A stretch of 16,406 nt of DNA from CAZOWW01 sp964583765 (GCA_964583765.1 CAZOWW010000123.1:1-16406); one strand, 5' to 3'. Positions 7,851 through 14,909 are shown, numbered from the stretch's first letter. The notes: generated from the letters alone by a model not told the origin. Translations and numbers: made by a program.

Positions 7851-8222
7851 GTGAGTCACGTGTGCCCGGAGGGCCAGGGCGGGATTGTCGCCCGGGACGG
7901 TGGACGCGACGGGCCGGCGGGCACCGGGCAGCCTGGTGACGTGCCCCGCGGCGACGTTCGGGGCACCGACGGACAGGTGCATCGGATCTCCGAGGCGCCG
8001 GTGGGACATGCGCTCGACCTGGAGTCCCGCATGCGCCGCTACCTCCTCTCCATGGCCCTGCGCACGGTCTGCGCCGTGCTCGCGGTGCTGACGGACGGGC
8101 CGGTGCGCTGGATCTGCGTGGCCGGGGCCGTGCTGCTGCCGTCGGTGGCCGTGCTCCTGGCCAACGCGGGGCGGGGAGGCTCCCGACGTCCTTCCCGAGA
8201 GGACACCCACGCGGGTAGCTGA
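7851..8222 (+). CDS. DUF3099 domain membrane protein
   Basis: A 123-residue protein whose C-terminal two thirds match the actinobacterial DUF3099 family as I recall it: V-H-R-I-S-E-A-P at about 43-50, R-R-Y-L-L-S-M-A-L-R-T-V-C at 62-74, and the end of the second membrane segment at P-S-V-A-V-L-L-A-N-A-G-R. Two membrane helices are evident, about 65-82 and 86-105, joined by a very short turn, followed by a basic hydrophilic tail. No biochemical function is known for this family. The start is uncertain. GTG 7851 gives a long Gly/Asp-rich N-terminus; in-frame GTGs at 7941, 7956 and 7977 would give a more typical short form, but none has a good ribosome site. It lies 37 bp after tldE on the same strand and may be cotranscribed. 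Confidence 0.8.
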   Translation: MSHVCPEGQGGIVARDGGRDGPAGTGQPGDVPRGDVRGTDGQVHRISEAPVGHALDLESRMRRYLLSMALRTVCAVLAVLTDGPVRWICVAGAVLLPSVAVLLANAGRGGSRRPSREDTHAGS

Positions 8223-8292
8223 CCTCGGATGATGCCACCCTGTCACTTCCTCACGACTGGTGTTTCCGGGTGGTGATACCCCGGCTCAGGGC

Positions 8293-8320
8293 TTCCCTCG
8301 ACGAGGATCCGTGGCATACT
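8293..8320 (+). promoter_or_regulatory. Candidate promoter for the 6C-like RNA
   Basis: CATACT at 8315-8320 resembles a -10 hexamer (4 of 6 against TATAAT) and lies 6-7 nt before the expected RNA 5' end. TTCCCT at 8293-8298, 16 nt further upstream, is a weak -35 candidate. The stretch is unusually AT-containing for this genome. Just upstream, 8265-8283 holds an imperfect inverted sequence (CCGGG ... CCCGG) that could be an operator. Confidence 0.4.
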
Positions 8321-8325
8321 TGGTT

Positions 8326-8410
8326 ACGCGCGTTCTGCATCCCCCGTCGGAACGCGCTTGGACGCCGGGCGGCATCCCCCGTGGCTGCCCGGCGTCCCCT
8401 TGTTTGTCAT
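8326..8410 (+). ncRNA. 6C-like small RNA (two C-loop hairpins)
   Basis: Two consecutive stem-loops lie in the gap between the DUF3099 and SURF1 genes. Hairpin 1 pairs 8328-8335 with 8350-8357 (8 bp, perfect) around a 14-nt loop. Hairpin 2 pairs 8360-8370 with 8387-8397 (11 bp, perfect; extendable by about three inner pairs) around a 16-nt loop. Both loops carry the same GCATCCCCCGT sequence, while the stems differ completely. Two adjacent hairpins with C-runs in their loops are the definition of the actinobacterial 6C RNA family (Rfam). In this copy each run is five C, not six. CCCTTGTTTGT follows hairpin 2, so that hairpin probably also terminates transcription. A -10-like CATACT is 6 nt upstream of the expected 5' end. 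Family members have been found as expressed small RNAs in Streptomyces and mycobacteria. Strand is inferred from the C-rich loops and the trailing T-rich tract. Confidence 0.8.
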
Positions 8411-8620
8411 CGCCTCTTTGCGCAGGGCTGATTGCCGCTGGCCCCCGTTCGTCACGGCGTCCGTCCCGGTTCTCCCTCTTCCCCTCCCTCGCGCTGCCCT
8501 CGCGGCTGCGACCGCATGGGCGACGACCGGTGGCCGTCAAGAGGGTGGCCGGTTCTCGGAAGACGCCAGCTGGTTCTCGGCGGTGCCGGTCGGCCCCGCT
8601 CCTGACGGGCCGGGACGGGC
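8411..8620. other. Non-coding stretch before the SURF1 gene, pyrimidine-rich
   Basis: No credible gene is seen here. The plus strand is strongly pyrimidine-rich at about 8461-8497 (mostly C and T in short runs), and two related CGGTTCTCGG / TGGTTCTCGG blocks follow near 8550-8580. It probably holds the SURF1 promoter and leader, but I cannot place a -10/-35 pair. Confidence 0.4.
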
Positions 8621-9502
8621 GTGATCGGTGAGACTGTGGGGGTGTCGGGTGAGGCCGTGGCCACGGTGGACGGCGAGGAACCGGAGGCCCTGGAGGGTCC
8701 CGGCCTGGGAGCGTTGCTGCGGCCCCTGGCGGACCGTGAGGCGCTCCGTGCGGCGCCGCGGCTGTTCCTCGAGCGGGCCTGGGCCGCCGGCCTGGTGGGC
8801 ACGGTGGCGCTCTCGGTGGTCTTCGTGCTGCTCGGGCAGTGGCAGTTCCACCGGTACGAGGGCAAGCTCACCCGCCGGGACAGGATCGTCGCCAACTACG
8901 ACGCGCTGCCCCGCCCGCTGGGCCTGGTGCTGGCCTCGGCGCGGCAGGTGCTCTCCCCCGGACAGGAGTGGACCCCGGTGCGCGTCGCCGGGCAGTACGA
9001 CGCGGACGGGATGCGTCTGGTCCGCAACCGTCCGTTGGACGGCAACACGGGCTACGAGGTCCTGGTGCCCCTCCGGCTGGGGGACGGCGGCCTGCTGGTC
9101 GTGGACCGGGGCTGGATCCCGGCCGGACGCACCGGGCGCGCCCCGGACCAGGTCCCGCCGGTCCCCGCCGGCTCTGTCGAGGTGGTCGCGCGGCTGCGGC
9201 CCGGGGAACCGGCCTCGGGCCGGGGAGCCCCTCCGGGCCAGGTGCAGCGAATCGACCTGACCGGGCTCGCCGGGGCGCTGCACGGTCCGGTGTACCGCGC
9301 CTACGGGGTCCTCGCCGTCGAGAGCCCCTCCCCTGCCGCCGCCCCGACCCTGCTGCCCCGGCCCTCGGTCGACCTGGGGCCGCACCTGAGCTACGCCGTC
9401 CAGTGGTGGGGATTCGCCGTGACGGCCTATTCCGTTCTGGGTGCGATGGCGGTACGCGAGGTCCAGGCACGCCGTCGCCGGGTGGAGGGCGGGGTCTCCT
9501 GA
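8621..9502 (+). CDS. SURF1 family cytochrome oxidase assembly protein
   Basis: SURF1 proteins help assemble haem-copper (aa3-type) cytochrome oxidases, probably by handling haem a, in the cytoplasmic membrane. This 293-residue protein has the family architecture: a long cytoplasmic N-terminus, a first membrane helix at about 54-72, the LGQWQFHRYEGK motif at 71-82, an extracytoplasmic beta-rich domain with VDRGWIP at 161-167, the diagnostic GPHLSYAVQWWGF motif at 253-265, and a second membrane helix at about 259-277 followed by an Arg-rich tail. The start is uncertain between GTG 8621 and GTG 8642; neither has a strong ribosome site, though GGTGAG precedes the second. The motif content is secure. 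It is preceded by the 6C-like RNA and a 210-bp pyrimidine-rich stretch. No oxidase structural genes are in the window. Confidence 0.92.
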   Translation: MIGETVGVSGEAVATVDGEEPEALEGPGLGALLRPLADREALRAAPRLFLERAWAAGLVGTVALSVVFVLLGQWQFHRYEGKLTRRDRIVANYDALPRPLGLVLASARQVLSPGQEWTPVRVAGQYDADGMRLVRNRPLDGNTGYEVLVPLRLGDGGLLVVDRGWIPAGRTGRAPDQVPPVPAGSVEVVARLRPGEPASGRGAPPGQVQRIDLTGLAGALHGPVYRAYGVLAVESPSPAAAPTLLPRPSVDLGPHLSYAVQWWGFAVTAYSVLGAMAVREVQARRRRVEGGVS

Positions 9503-9616
9503 CGGGTGCGGTCGGGCCGGTTTCGGCTGGTTCCGACCGCGTTTCCCGGGCAGGTCGGGACACAGGTAGTGGCAGGACACCACCGGATGGAGCATCGCGG
9601 ACGAGCGCAGAATCAC

Positions 9617-9622
9617 TACAGT
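9617..9622 (+). promoter_or_regulatory. -10 element of the SDR gene (candidate)
   Basis: TACAGT fits the actinobacterial TANNNT -10 pattern and sits in a locally AT-rich island (9610-9623) within the 291-bp SURF1-SDR gap. No good -35 hexamer is visible at 16-19 nt upstream. If used, it would give a leader of about 165 nt beginning right at the folded element described next. Confidence 0.4.
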
Positions 9623-9623
9623 A

Positions 9624-9671
9624 GGTGGTGGGAAAGCAACTCAGTGCCACTACCCCGTCGGGGTGACGGTG
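9624..9671 (+). other. Folded 5' leader element upstream of the SDR gene
   Basis: GGTGGTGG at 9624-9631 pairs with 9647-9654 (8 bp with one G-U) around a 15-nt loop rich in A, GAAAGCAACTCAGTG. It is followed at once by CCCC-GTC-GGGG (9653-9663) and by an alternative pairing of CCGTC with GACGG (9655-9669), so competing folds exist. A -10-like TACAGT ends 2 nt before the first stem. I compared it from memory with cobalamin, SAM, TPP, glycine, c-di-GMP, c-di-AMP, fluoride and ZTP riboswitches and found no match. It may be an uncharacterised leader or chance folding in GC-rich DNA. Confidence 0.3.
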
Positions 9672-9793
9672 CGACCAGGCGGGACGTGCGGGACGTGCGG
9701 CAGCGCTCTCGATCCCCGGGCCATGCGTGCGGGCACGGCGCGGGGAACGGATCGCGGCTCCGGTCCTTCTCGGAGCGCGGGCAGGATGGGTTC

Positions 9794-10558
9794 ATGGATC
9801 TCGGTCTCAGCGACCGCGTGTACGTGGTGACGGGAGCCTCCCGCGGGTTGGGCAGGGCCTGCGCCGAGCAGTTGGCGTCCGAGGGCTCGCGGCTGGTGCT
9901 GTGCGCCCGGGACGAGGAGGCGCTCATCGCGACCGCCACCGAGCTCGGTGGTCCGGAACGGGCTCTGCCCATTGCCGGGGACATCTCCGAGCCCGGGGTG
10001 GAGACCTGCCTCGTGGCGGCCGCCATGGCCCGGTTCGGTCGGTTGGACGGCGCGTTGATCAGCGTCGGCGGTCCCTCGCCGAGCAGCGTGATGGACACCG
10101 AGGACGGCGCCTGGCGGTTGGCCTTCGAGTCGCTGTTCATCGGGCCCATGAGACTCGCGCGTGGCGTCGGCAAGTTGGGCTCGCACGAGGGGGCCTCGAT
10201 CGTCTTCGTGCTCTCGTCCTCGGTGCGTGAACCCATCGACGGTCTGGCCCTGTCCAACGGCATCCGGCCCGGTCTGGCCATGGCCGCCAAGTCCCTGGCG
10301 GACGAGCTGGGGCCGCGCAACATCCGGGTGAACGCGATCCTGCCCGGGCGCATCGACACCGGCCGGGTGCAGGAACTGGACGCCCTCGGTGGGCGGACCG
10401 AGGAGACCCGGCGCACGAACGAGTCGCGGATCCCGCTCGGTCGCTACGGCGAGCCCCTGGAATTCGCCCGCCCCGCGGTCTTCCTGCTGTCCCCGGCGGC
10501 CAGTTACGTCACCGGGACGGTGCTGTCCGTGGACGGCGGGGCCAGCCGCTCCTTCTGA
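9794..10558 (+). CDS. SDR family protein with non-canonical active site
   Basis: A 254-residue Rossmann-fold protein of the short-chain dehydrogenase/reductase family. TGASRGLG at 13-20 is a normal NAD(P)-binding motif, and INILPG-type (AILPGRIDTGR, 181-191) and SVDGGASRSF (245-254) segments are as in FabG-like SDRs. The active site is not: the usual NNAG is SVGGP (90-94), and aligning on KSLADELG puts Ser154 where Tyr and Arg158 where Lys should be (LALSNGIRPG). This matches a known FabG-like SDR subgroup that lacks the catalytic tetrad, so it is more likely a normal member of that group than a damaged gene. Substrate is unknown. The ATG at 9794 has AGGA 7 nt upstream. The 3' end overlaps the convergent ABC exporter gene by 55 bp. 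It is preceded by a 291-bp gap with a promoter candidate and folded leader. Confidence 0.9.
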   Translation: MDLGLSDRVYVVTGASRGLGRACAEQLASEGSRLVLCARDEEALIATATELGGPERALPIAGDISEPGVETCLVAAAMARFGRLDGALISVGGPSPSSVMDTEDGAWRLAFESLFIGPMRLARGVGKLGSHEGASIVFVLSSSVREPIDGLALSNGIRPGLAMAAKSLADELGPRNIRVNAILPGRIDTGRVQELDALGGRTEETRRTNESRIPLGRYGEPLEFARPAVFLLSPAASYVTGTVLSVDGGASRSF

Positions 10559-12525
10559 GCCCCGTTCCCCGTCCGCGCGTCGTCCCCGTGCTGCCTGCCG
10601 TCCCCGCCCGGTACGTCGTCGGGAGCCTCGGTGCCGTCCCCGGGGGTGCTGCTGGCGTCCTCGGTGGCGAACTGGGTGCGGTGGAGGTCGGCGTAGAGCC
10701 CGCCCGCGGCGAGCAGCTCCTCGTGGGTGCCACGCTCGACGACCCGCCCCTCGTCGAGCACCGCGATGAGGTCCGCCGATCGGACGGTGGAGAGCCGGTG
10801 CGCGATCACGATCGCGGTGCGCCCGGCCAGGGTACGGGTGAGCGCCTGCTGGACGGCGAGTTCGGACTCCGAGTCCAGGTGGGCGGTGGCCTCGTCGAGC
10901 ACCACCACCCCCGGCCCCTTGAGCAACAGCCGTGCCAGGGCGATGCGCTGCTTCTCGCCGCCCGACAGCCGGTGCCCGCGGTCACCGACCACGGTGTCCA
11001 GTGCCTCGGGCAGGGCGGACACGAGATCCCACACCTGGGCCTCGCGCAGCGCCCCGACGAGATCTTCTTCACTCGCCTCGGGGCGGGCGTAGAGCAGGTT
11101 CGCCCGGATCGTGTCGTGGAAGAGGTGCGCCTCCTGGGTGACCACGCCCACGGCGTCCCGCAGGGAGGCCAGGGTGACCTCGCGCACGTCCTCGCCGCCC
11201 ACGAGCACTCGCCCCGTCGTGGGGTCGTAGAGCCGGGCGACCAGGGCGGTGACGGTCGTCTTGCCGGCGCCGCTCGGGCCGACCAGGGCGAGCATGCGAC
11301 CTGCCGGCACGTGCAGGTCGATCCCGCGCAGGACGGGCCCCCCACCACGCCGGTCGCCGCCCGCGACCTGCTCGAGCGAGGCGAGGGAGACCTCGTCCGC
11401 GCTCGGGTAGGAGAAGCGGACGTCCTCGAGGGTCACCGAGGCCGGATGCCGCGGCAGGGGCCGAGCCCCGGGCAGTTCGGCGACCGCCGGTGTCAGGTCG
11501 AGGACCTCGAACACCCGCTCGAAGCTGACCAGAGCGGTCATCACGTCCACCTGGACGTTCGAGAGTGCGGTGAGCGGACCGTAGAGCCGCCCGAGCAGGG
11601 CGGTGAGCGCGAGCAGCGTGCCGATGGTGAGCGAGCCGTTGATGATCATCAGGCCGCCCACCCCGTAGACCAGCGCGGTGGCCAGCGAGGCCACCAGGCC
11701 GAGGGCGGTGAAGAACACCCGGTTGCCCATGGCGATGCGTACCCCGACGTCGCGTACCCGGCGTGCCCGGTGCTCGAACTCCCGGTCCTCGTCCCCGGGG
11801 CGCCCGAACAGGGTGACCAGGAGAGCGCCGGCGACGTTGAAGCGCTCGGTCATCCGGGAGGCGAGATCCGCGTTGAGCTGGAACTGCTCGCGGGTCAGGT
11901 GGGCCAGGCGGCCGCCCACCCGCCGCGCGGGCATCACGAAGAGCGGCAGGAGGAGCAACGCCCCGACCGTGATCGGCCAGGAGAGGGCGGTCATCGCGGC
12001 GACCACCAGCACCACGGCCACCACGTTGGAGACCACCCCGGACAGGGTGCTGGTGAACGCCTGCTGGGCGCCGATGACGTCGCTGTTGAGCCGGGAGACC
12101 AGGGCCCCGGTCTGGGTGCGGGTGAAGAACGCGACCGGCTGGCGCAGCACGTGGCCGAAGACCTCGCGGCGCAGGTCGTAGATGAGCCCCTCCCCCACCC
12201 GCGCGGTCAGGTAGCGCTGGGCCAGGCCCGCGACGGACTGGAGCACCGCGATGAGGGCCGCGATCAGGGCGAGCACCACGACCATGGGCCGGTCATGACG
12301 GGCGATGCCGTCGTCGACGAGTCGCTGCATGAGCAGCGGGACGGCGACCGAGGCCACCGCGTCGACGACGACGAGGGTCAGGAACGCGGAGATGGCCAGA
12401 CGGTACCCGCGGGCGTAGGACAGCACCCGCCGCCGGGTCCCCGGTGCGAGTCGGGCACGTGCCACCGAGGGATCACGTGAGTAGGACCGGACGGTCGCCC
12501 AGCCCGAGTGCCCGCCGCCCTGCAC
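10504..12525 (-). CDS. ABC exporter, fused membrane and ATPase domains
   Basis: This 673-residue half-transporter has an N-terminal exporter-type membrane domain (about 40-325, six helices, e.g. 42-65, 80-102, 160-180, 185-200, 270-312) and a C-terminal ATPase domain. ATPase motifs: Walker A GPSGAGKT 416-423, Q-loop Gln464, signature LSGGEKQR 520-527, Walker B VVVLDEATAHLD 540-551 with Glu545, and H-loop His576. All catalytic residues are present, so a homodimer would have two active sites. Start is GTG 12525 with a perfect AGGAGG just upstream. The last 50 residues form a polar tail rich in Asp, Gly, Thr and Pro; its final codons overlap the SDR gene. The helix-turn-helix gene upstream on the same strand might regulate it, but a large stem-loop separates them. 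Substrate (lipid, peptide or drug) cannot be told. Confidence 0.94.
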   Translation of the reverse strand: MQGGGHSGWATVRSYSRDPSVARARLAPGTRRRVLSYARGYRLAISAFLTLVVVDAVASVAVPLLMQRLVDDGIARHDRPMVVVLALIAALIAVLQSVAGLAQRYLTARVGEGLIYDLRREVFGHVLRQPVAFFTRTQTGALVSRLNSDVIGAQQAFTSTLSGVVSNVVAVVLVVAAMTALSWPITVGALLLLPLFVMPARRVGGRLAHLTREQFQLNADLASRMTERFNVAGALLVTLFGRPGDEDREFEHRARRVRDVGVRIAMGNRVFFTALGLVASLATALVYGVGGLMIINGSLTIGTLLALTALLGRLYGPLTALSNVQVDVMTALVSFERVFEVLDLTPAVAELPGARPLPRHPASVTLEDVRFSYPSADEVSLASLEQVAGGDRRGGGPVLRGIDLHVPAGRMLALVGPSGAGKTTVTALVARLYDPTTGRVLVGGEDVREVTLASLRDAVGVVTQEAHLFHDTIRANLLYARPEASEEDLVGALREAQVWDLVSALPEALDTVVGDRGHRLSGGEKQRIALARLLLKGPGVVVLDEATAHLDSESELAVQQALTRTLAGRTAIVIAHRLSTVRSADLIAVLDEGRVVERGTHEELLAAGGLYADLHRTQFATEDASSTPGDGTEAPDDVPGGDGRQHGDDARTGNGAQKERLAPPSTDSTVPVT

Positions 12526-12626
12526 GGTTCCTCCTCACCGGTGCCGGTGGCCCGGTCACCACCTCATGACAGCCGGACGATCGCGACGGCCGGCCCGTCA
12601 CGGCGTCACTCCGTCATGGCGGTCGT

Positions 12627-12691
12627 CACAGCGAGGTGGCCGCCGCCCCGGACGGGGACGACGGCCACCGTGACCCACCTCCGTCGCTGTG
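12627..12691 (-). terminator. Nested stem-loop between HTH and ABC exporter genes (terminator or attenuator)
   Basis: An outer 8-bp perfect stem (12627-12634 with 12684-12691) encloses an 8-bp perfect stem (12635-12642 with 12662-12669), which encloses a 4-bp CCCC/GGGG tip (12646-12649 with 12654-12657). CCACC at 12675-12679 can also pair with GGTGG at 12635-12639, allowing two mutually exclusive folds. It begins 23 nt after the HTH stop and ends about 100 nt before the exporter start. No T-run follows, so it is a GC-only terminator or an attenuator. The gap also carries several CGTCAC/CGTCAT repeats (12595-12630). Confidence 0.5.
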
Positions 12692-12713
12692 CGCGACTGA
12701 CTGGTGGGAATCG

Positions 12714-12932
12714 TCAGTGCTGCTTGGCTTTCCCGCGGGTGGCGCCTCCGCGGCTGCGCAGGGTCACGTCGTTCTCGGTGAGGATGCGGTGGACGAATCC
12801 GTAGGACCGCCCCGTCTCCTCGGCCAGGGCGCGGATGCTGGCGCCCTGTGAATACTTCTTGGTCAGCTCGTGAGCCAGCTTCGTCCGGTCGCTGCCGGTG
12901 ATGCGGGCCCCCTTCTTCACTGCTTCAGACAC
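12714..12932 (-). CDS. Small helix-turn-helix DNA-binding protein
   Basis: A 72-residue, strongly basic protein with a helix-turn-helix at about 29-58: A-S-I-R-A-L-A-E-E-T-G-R-S-Y-G-F-V-H-R-I-L, with Gly41 in the turn and SYGFVHRIL as recognition helix. It is flanked by a Lys-rich N-terminus and an Arg/Gly/Lys-rich C-terminus ending KAKQH. Near-identical small HTH proteins are widely conserved in Actinomycetota; their target is not known to me. I chose the GTG at 12932 because AGGAGG lies 4 nt upstream; an ATG at 12965 would add 11 residues but has no ribosome site and would bury this one inside coding sequence. The exporter gene follows after 188 bp holding a large stem-loop. Possible roles are local regulation of the exporter or a global nucleoid function. 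Confidence 0.88.
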   Translation of the reverse strand: MSEAVKKGARITGSDRTKLAHELTKKYSQGASIRALAEETGRSYGFVHRILTENDVTLRSRGGATRGKAKQH

Positions 12933-13134
12933 GGAACCTCCTCGGGCGGTGGACTTCATGACCATGGTGAGCGTTCGGTGACCTCAGGGCCAATCGAAGC
13001 CTTCCTTCGGCGTGTCACACCACCTTGACCGTAGTGTTTCGGGCACGACATCCGGCTGCAACCTGGGCCGCGGGTGAGCGAATCGTGGAGCACTGTGACA
13101 CACCGCGACCAGCGGTTATGCACCACCCACCCGC
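12933..13134. promoter_or_regulatory. HTH gene promoter region with two odd palindromes
   Basis: The 202-bp gap between the ABC-F stop and the HTH start holds two perfect 9-bp odd palindromes, GTGTCACAC at 13012-13020 and TGTGACACA at 13094-13102, centred 82 bp apart. They share the GTG(A/T)CAC core and look like half-operators for one regulator. On the minus strand TACGGT (TANNNT type) occurs between them at 13033-13028, a candidate -10. No clear -35 is seen. Confidence 0.4.
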
Positions 13135-14733
13135 TCACGCGAGTGCCACAAGGTCCAGGTAGTCTGCATTCCACAGGTCTTCGACACCGTCGGGCAGCAA
13201 CATCACCCGCTCGGGTTCGAGCGCCGCGACCGCGCCCTCGTCGTGCGTGACCAGGATCACTGCTCCGGCGTAGCGCCGCAAGGCGGCGAGCACCTCGGCA
13301 CGGCTCGCCGGGTCGAGGTTGTTGGTCGGCTCGTCCAGCAGCAGCACGTTCGCGCCGGAGACCACCAGGGTGGCCAGGGCCAGGCGCGTCTTCTCACCGC
13401 CGGAGAGCACCCCCGCGGGTTTGTCGACGTCGTCCCCGGAGAACAGGAACGATCCGAGCACTCCCCGTATCTGGGTGTCGGTGAGGTCCGGGGCCGCCGA
13501 GCGGAGGTTCTCCAGCACCGTGCGCTCGACGTCGAGGGTCTCGTGCTCCTGGGCGTAGTAGCCCATGCGCAGCCCGTGCCCCGGAAGGATCTCCCCGGTG
13601 TCCGGTTCCTCGATCCCGCCGAGCAGGCGCAGCAGGGTGGTCTTGCCGGCGCCGTTCAGTCCCAGGACGACCACGCGGCTGCCCCGGTCCACCGCGAGGT
13701 CGACGTCGGTGAAGACCTCCAGCGACCCGTAGCTCTTGGACAGGCCCGCCGCCGTGAGCGGGGTGCGCCCGCAGGGGGCGGGCTCGGGGAAGCGCAGGTG
13801 CGCCACCTTGTCCCGGATCCGCTGCTCCTCCAGGCCCGCGAGGAGCTTGTCGGCCCGGCGCGCCATGTTCTGGGCGGCCACCGCCTTGGTCGCCTTGGCG
13901 TGGAGCTTCTCCGCCTGCAGGCGCAGCGCCGTGGCCTTCTTCTCCGCGTTGGCCCGTTCCCGGCGGCGTCGCCGCTCGTCGGCCTCCCGCTGCTCCAGGT
14001 AGGCCTTCCAGCCCACGTTGTAGATGTCGAGCGTGGTGCGGGTCGCGTCGAGCAGGAAGACCTTGTTCACGGTCGCCTCGAGCAGGCCGACATCGTGGCT
14101 GATCACGATGAGGCCACCGGACCAGACCCGCAGGAAGTCCCGCAGCCAGGTGATCGAGTCGGCGTCCAGGTGGTTCGTCGGCTCGTCCAGCAGCAGGGTG
14201 CGGGCGCCGGAGAAGAGGATCCGGGCCAGCTCCACCCGGCGGCGCTGCCCGCCGGACAGGGTGCCGATCGGCTGGGCCAGTACTCGCTCGGGCAGGGCGA
14301 GGCTGGCACAGATGGTCGCGGCCTCGCTGTCGGCCGCGTAGCCGCCGCGTGCGGTGAACTCGGCGTCCAGGCGTCCGTAGCGGTTCATCGCCGTGTCGCG
14401 CGTCTCGTCGTCGGCACTGGCCATCGCGCCCTCGGTCTCCCGCAGCCGGCGCAGCAGCACGTCGAGGCCGCGGGCGGACAGGACGCGGTCACGGGCGAGC
14501 ATGTCGAGGTCCCCGGTGCGGGGGTCCTGGGGCAGGTAACCGATGTCGCCGTCGCGACTGACCCGGCCCGCGGCGGGTTCCGCCTCGCCGGCGAGCACGC
14601 GGGTGAGGGTGGTCTTGCCGGCGCCGTTGCGCCCGACCAGGCCGATCCGGTCCCCCGGGGCGACGCGGAAGGTGGCGTGCTCGACGAGCAGGCGCGCACC
14701 GGCGCGGAGTTCGACGTCCTGCGCCACGATCAT
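13135..14733 (-). CDS. ABC-F family ATPase (ribosome-associated)
   Basis: This 532-residue soluble protein has two ATPase domains and no membrane segments, the hallmark of ABC-F proteins, which bind the ribosomal E site and affect translation or antibiotic protection. Domain 1: Walker A GRNGAGKT 34-41, signature LSGGQRRR 159-166, Walker B LLLDEP 180-185. The charged linker at about 245-310 is rich in Arg, Glu and Lys and would form the P-site-reaching coiled coil. Domain 2: Walker A GLNGAGKT 358-365, signature LSGGEKTR 443-450, Walker B LLLDEP 464-469. Both catalytic Glu residues are intact. I chose the ATG at 14733 (MIVAQDVELR) because the ABC domain begins there; upstream residues in the longer frame are Arg/Pro/Ala-rich and unlike the family. 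AGGAG lies 11 nt upstream. It could be a housekeeping factor or a resistance protein; the fairly short linker favours the former. Confidence 0.93.
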   Translation of the reverse strand: MIVAQDVELRAGARLLVEHATFRVAPGDRIGLVGRNGAGKTTLTRVLAGEAEPAAGRVSRDGDIGYLPQDPRTGDLDMLARDRVLSARGLDVLLRRLRETEGAMASADDETRDTAMNRYGRLDAEFTARGGYAADSEAATICASLALPERVLAQPIGTLSGGQRRRVELARILFSGARTLLLDEPTNHLDADSITWLRDFLRVWSGGLIVISHDVGLLEATVNKVFLLDATRTTLDIYNVGWKAYLEQREADERRRRRERANAEKKATALRLQAEKLHAKATKAVAAQNMARRADKLLAGLEEQRIRDKVAHLRFPEPAPCGRTPLTAAGLSKSYGSLEVFTDVDLAVDRGSRVVVLGLNGAGKTTLLRLLGGIEEPDTGEILPGHGLRMGYYAQEHETLDVERTVLENLRSAAPDLTDTQIRGVLGSFLFSGDDVDKPAGVLSGGEKTRLALATLVVSGANVLLLDEPTNNLDPASRAEVLAALRRYAGAVILVTHDEGAVAALEPERVMLLPDGVEDLWNADYLDLVALA

Positions 14734-14849
14734 CGGTTCTGCGGCTCCTGCATGCTGTTCTGGCGCCGGGCACAGGCGCGGCGTCACCGGGACGGCCACC
14801 GCGGCGGTCGCCGGGCGACGGGACGGGATCGGTGCGCGCATGGCGGCCG

Positions 14850-14909
14850 CTACCCTGGGTCCATGGTACGCAGGGTGGCGTGCCGGCCCGCGGACGGGCG
14901 GCGCCACCC
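14850..14909 (+). promoter_or_regulatory. Promoter-like site and strong hairpin upstream of bioY
   Basis: The 278-bp gap between the ABC-F start and bioY holds two CTACCCTG blocks (14850-14857 and 14967-14974) whose TACCCT fits a TANNNT -10. After the first comes a long hairpin: 14873-14880 pairs perfectly with 14902-14909, and inside it GCCCG (14886-14890) pairs with 14895-14899 with one bulge between. A smaller GCCCG-GAG-CGGGC stem follows near 14927-14939. If transcription starts at the first block, bioY has a structured leader of about 150 nt; from the second block the leader is about 35 nt. No known biotin-related riboswitch exists to compare. Confidence 0.35.

Noticed and set aside
9624..9720. 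Known riboswitch ahead of the SDR gene
   Set aside because: GGTGGGAAAGC suggested cobalamin or c-di-AMP classes, but none of the invariant cores that I remember is present. It is kept only as an unclassified folded leader.
10588..12480. 630-codon plus-strand open frame opposite the ABC exporter
   Set aside because: It is the antisense shadow of a gene with complete Walker A, signature and Walker B motifs; its product is a His/Gly/Glu-rich low-complexity string.
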